Assembly (NCBI GenBank): GCA_031282285.1
Contig: JAITEA010000085.1
Coordinates: forward strand, 1-6,527
From: Helicobacteraceae bacterium
Lineage (GTDB): Bacteria > Campylobacterota > Campylobacteria > Campylobacterales > SZUA-545
Direction of reading: 5' to 3'
Length of the DNA: 6,527 nt
Part shown: positions 5,941 through 6,527 of the stretch, piece after piece
How positions within the stretch are numbered: position 1 is the first letter of the stretch
How the letters are laid out: every line of letters starts with the position of its first letter
Position numbers and translations under genes: made by a program
Notes under the pieces: model-generated
Told to the model about the DNA's origin: nothing
What the model saw: only the letters and a program-made list of their open reading frames with translations
Databases searched by the model: none

Positions 5941-5968
5941 ATTTTATCCGCTTATTGCTGATCGTTAA
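5941..5968 (-). promoter_or_regulatory. Candidate sigma-70 promoter for the first RCC1 gene
   Basis: On the minus strand TTAACG (5963-5968) and TAAAAT (5941-5946) are 16 bp apart, about 31 nt before ATG 5909. The elements are moderate matches to -35 and -10. They lie in the 90-bp gap between the two RCC1 genes, so the first gene could be transcribed on its own as well as from upstream. Confidence 0.35.
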
Positions 5969-5977
5969 ATAAATATC

Positions 5978-5997
5978 CGCCGTTTTCGATCGCGGCG
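5978..5997 (-). terminator. Weak candidate terminator after the second RCC1 gene
   Basis: On the minus strand, just after the stop at 6000, CGCCG (5993-5997) can pair with CGGCG (5978-5982) around a 10-nt loop, followed by GATATTTATTT. The stem is short and the T tract interrupted, so termination would be partial. Part of the stem lies in the 34-bp repeat. Confidence 0.25.
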
Positions 5998-6023
5998 CGC
6001 TACTTAATCGGAACTAGCGTAAA
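5990..6023. repeat. 34-bp direct repeat, copy 2
   Basis: Identical to 4664-4697 and exactly 1326 bp from it, which equals the stop-to-stop distance of the two RCC1 genes. Here it covers the last codons and stop of the second RCC1 gene and the first bases of the gap behind it. Confidence 0.85.
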
Positions 6024-6527
6024 AGTATGGCGATCGGCTTCCTCGCCGCTACCCCCCAAACCAAGCTGACCGTATTTGTTATATCCCGCCGCGTAAATCC
6101 TGCCGTCTTTGGATAGCGCGAGAGAGTGATAACCGCCGGCGGCTATTGCCGCAATATTTTTATCGCTCAAATTGGTAATTTCGGTAAAAACGCCGCGAAC
6201 GGTTACTTCGCCCAATCCCGCAAAATAATTATGTCCGGCGGCATATACTTTGCCGTCTTTAGCGAGAGCAAGCGAATGATAACTGCCAGCGTCTATGGCG
6301 ATAATATTTTTAGCGTTTAAGCCTTTAACTTCTGTAAAAATTTTGCGATTGGTTTTATTTCCGCTATCGCCCAAACCGAGCTGACCATATTCGTTATCCC
6401 CCGCGGCGTAAATCCTGCCGTCTTTAGCGATCGCGAAAGAGTGTCTGTCGCCGGCGGCTATAGCGATAATATTTTTGCCGTTTAGAGAGTCTATTTCGAC
6501 AAAAACATTACGATCGGCTTTATATCC
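6000..6527 (-). CDS. RCC1-repeat protein, C-terminal part (runs off the window)
   Basis: The frame is open from the right edge to TAG at 6000-6002, giving 175 residues with no start in the window; an in-frame TTG at 6372-6374 lies inside a repeat and is not a credible start. It shows the tail of one RCC1 repeat (17 residues) and three full ones beginning at 6476, 6311 and 6161. Each carries the IIAI..G..HS.A..KDG..YAAG.N pattern, and the protein ends FTLVPIK like its neighbour. The second visible full repeat is shortened, with AGLGE where others have GQLGLGD. The N-terminus, any signal peptide and the total repeat number are outside the window. It is a tandem paralog of the 4674-5909 gene and probably has the same kind of role; function is unknown. 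Confidence 0.85.
   Translation of the reverse strand, partial: GYKADRNVFVEIDSLNGKNIIAIAAGDRHSFAIAKDGRIYAAGDNEYGQLGLGDSGNKTNRKIFTEVKGLNAKNIIAIDAGSYHSLALAKDGKVYAAGHNYFAGLGEVTVRGVFTEITNLSDKNIAAIAAGGYHSLALSKDGRIYAAGYNKYGQLGLGGSGEEADRHTFTLVPIK
6361..6412. repeat. 52-bp block identical to 5041-5092
   Basis: Second copy of the silent-site-identical block, in the first fully visible repeat of the partial RCC1 gene. Differences resume at once on both sides: the next bases differ, then the shared CTGCCGT core returns. Confidence 0.85.

Noticed and set aside
4677..6527. Regularly spaced repeats that could suggest a CRISPR array
   Set aside because: The units are 150-174 bp, in frame and encode RCC1 repeats; there are no short identical repeats with unique spacers.

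Overview
The window looks like a stretch of chromosome from a Gram-negative bacterium of moderately high GC. The short class-II dihydroorotase and the cluster of small proteins with an HMA2-like protein and a P-type ATPase would fit an uncultured member of the Campylobacterota. That placement is an inference from gene content and style; no rRNA or other phylogenetic marker is present.

Layout. Positions 1-340 hold no convincing gene. They form a mosaic of short palindromic elements: an imperfect inverted repeat near 76-118, a cloverleaf-like palindrome at 171-229, a C6/G6 hairpin at 277-294, and a second hairpin ending in a run of ten G. At 357-542 on the minus strand there is a possible decayed gene for a roughly 60-residue two-helix membrane protein, with a good ribosome binding site but two frame changes. 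Next comes pyrC (666-1643, minus), a complete dihydroorotase of pyrimidine synthesis.

A 164-bp divergent spacer separates pyrC from a tightly packed plus-strand operon of five genes (1808-4681). These encode an HMA2-like domain protein without a Cys pair, three small Ala-rich membrane-associated proteins (67, 80 and 94 aa; two resemble YtxH-type proteins), and a 626-aa heavy-metal (P1B-like) P-type ATPase. Neighbouring genes overlap by 1 to 11 bp, so they are probably translationally coupled and may work as one membrane assembly. The ATPase has all catalytic motifs (TGES, DKTGT, TGD, GDGINDAP) but no N-terminal metal-binding domain, and it has SCA...P in the ion-binding helix instead of CPC or CPH. 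Its substrate cannot be read from the sequence.

The ATPase gene converges on, and overlaps by 8 bp, the first of two tandem minus-strand genes for exported RCC1-repeat (predicted beta-propeller) proteins. The first (4674-5909) has a signal peptide and seven repeats, enough for one full propeller. The second (6000 to beyond the right edge) is seen only as its last three and a bit repeats. The two genes share a 34-bp identical block spanning their stop codons and a 52-bp identical block inside the repeats, which points to tandem duplication and recent gene conversion. The first 34-bp copy also encodes the last five codons of the ATPase, so the rearrangement appears to have shaped the ATPase C-terminus.
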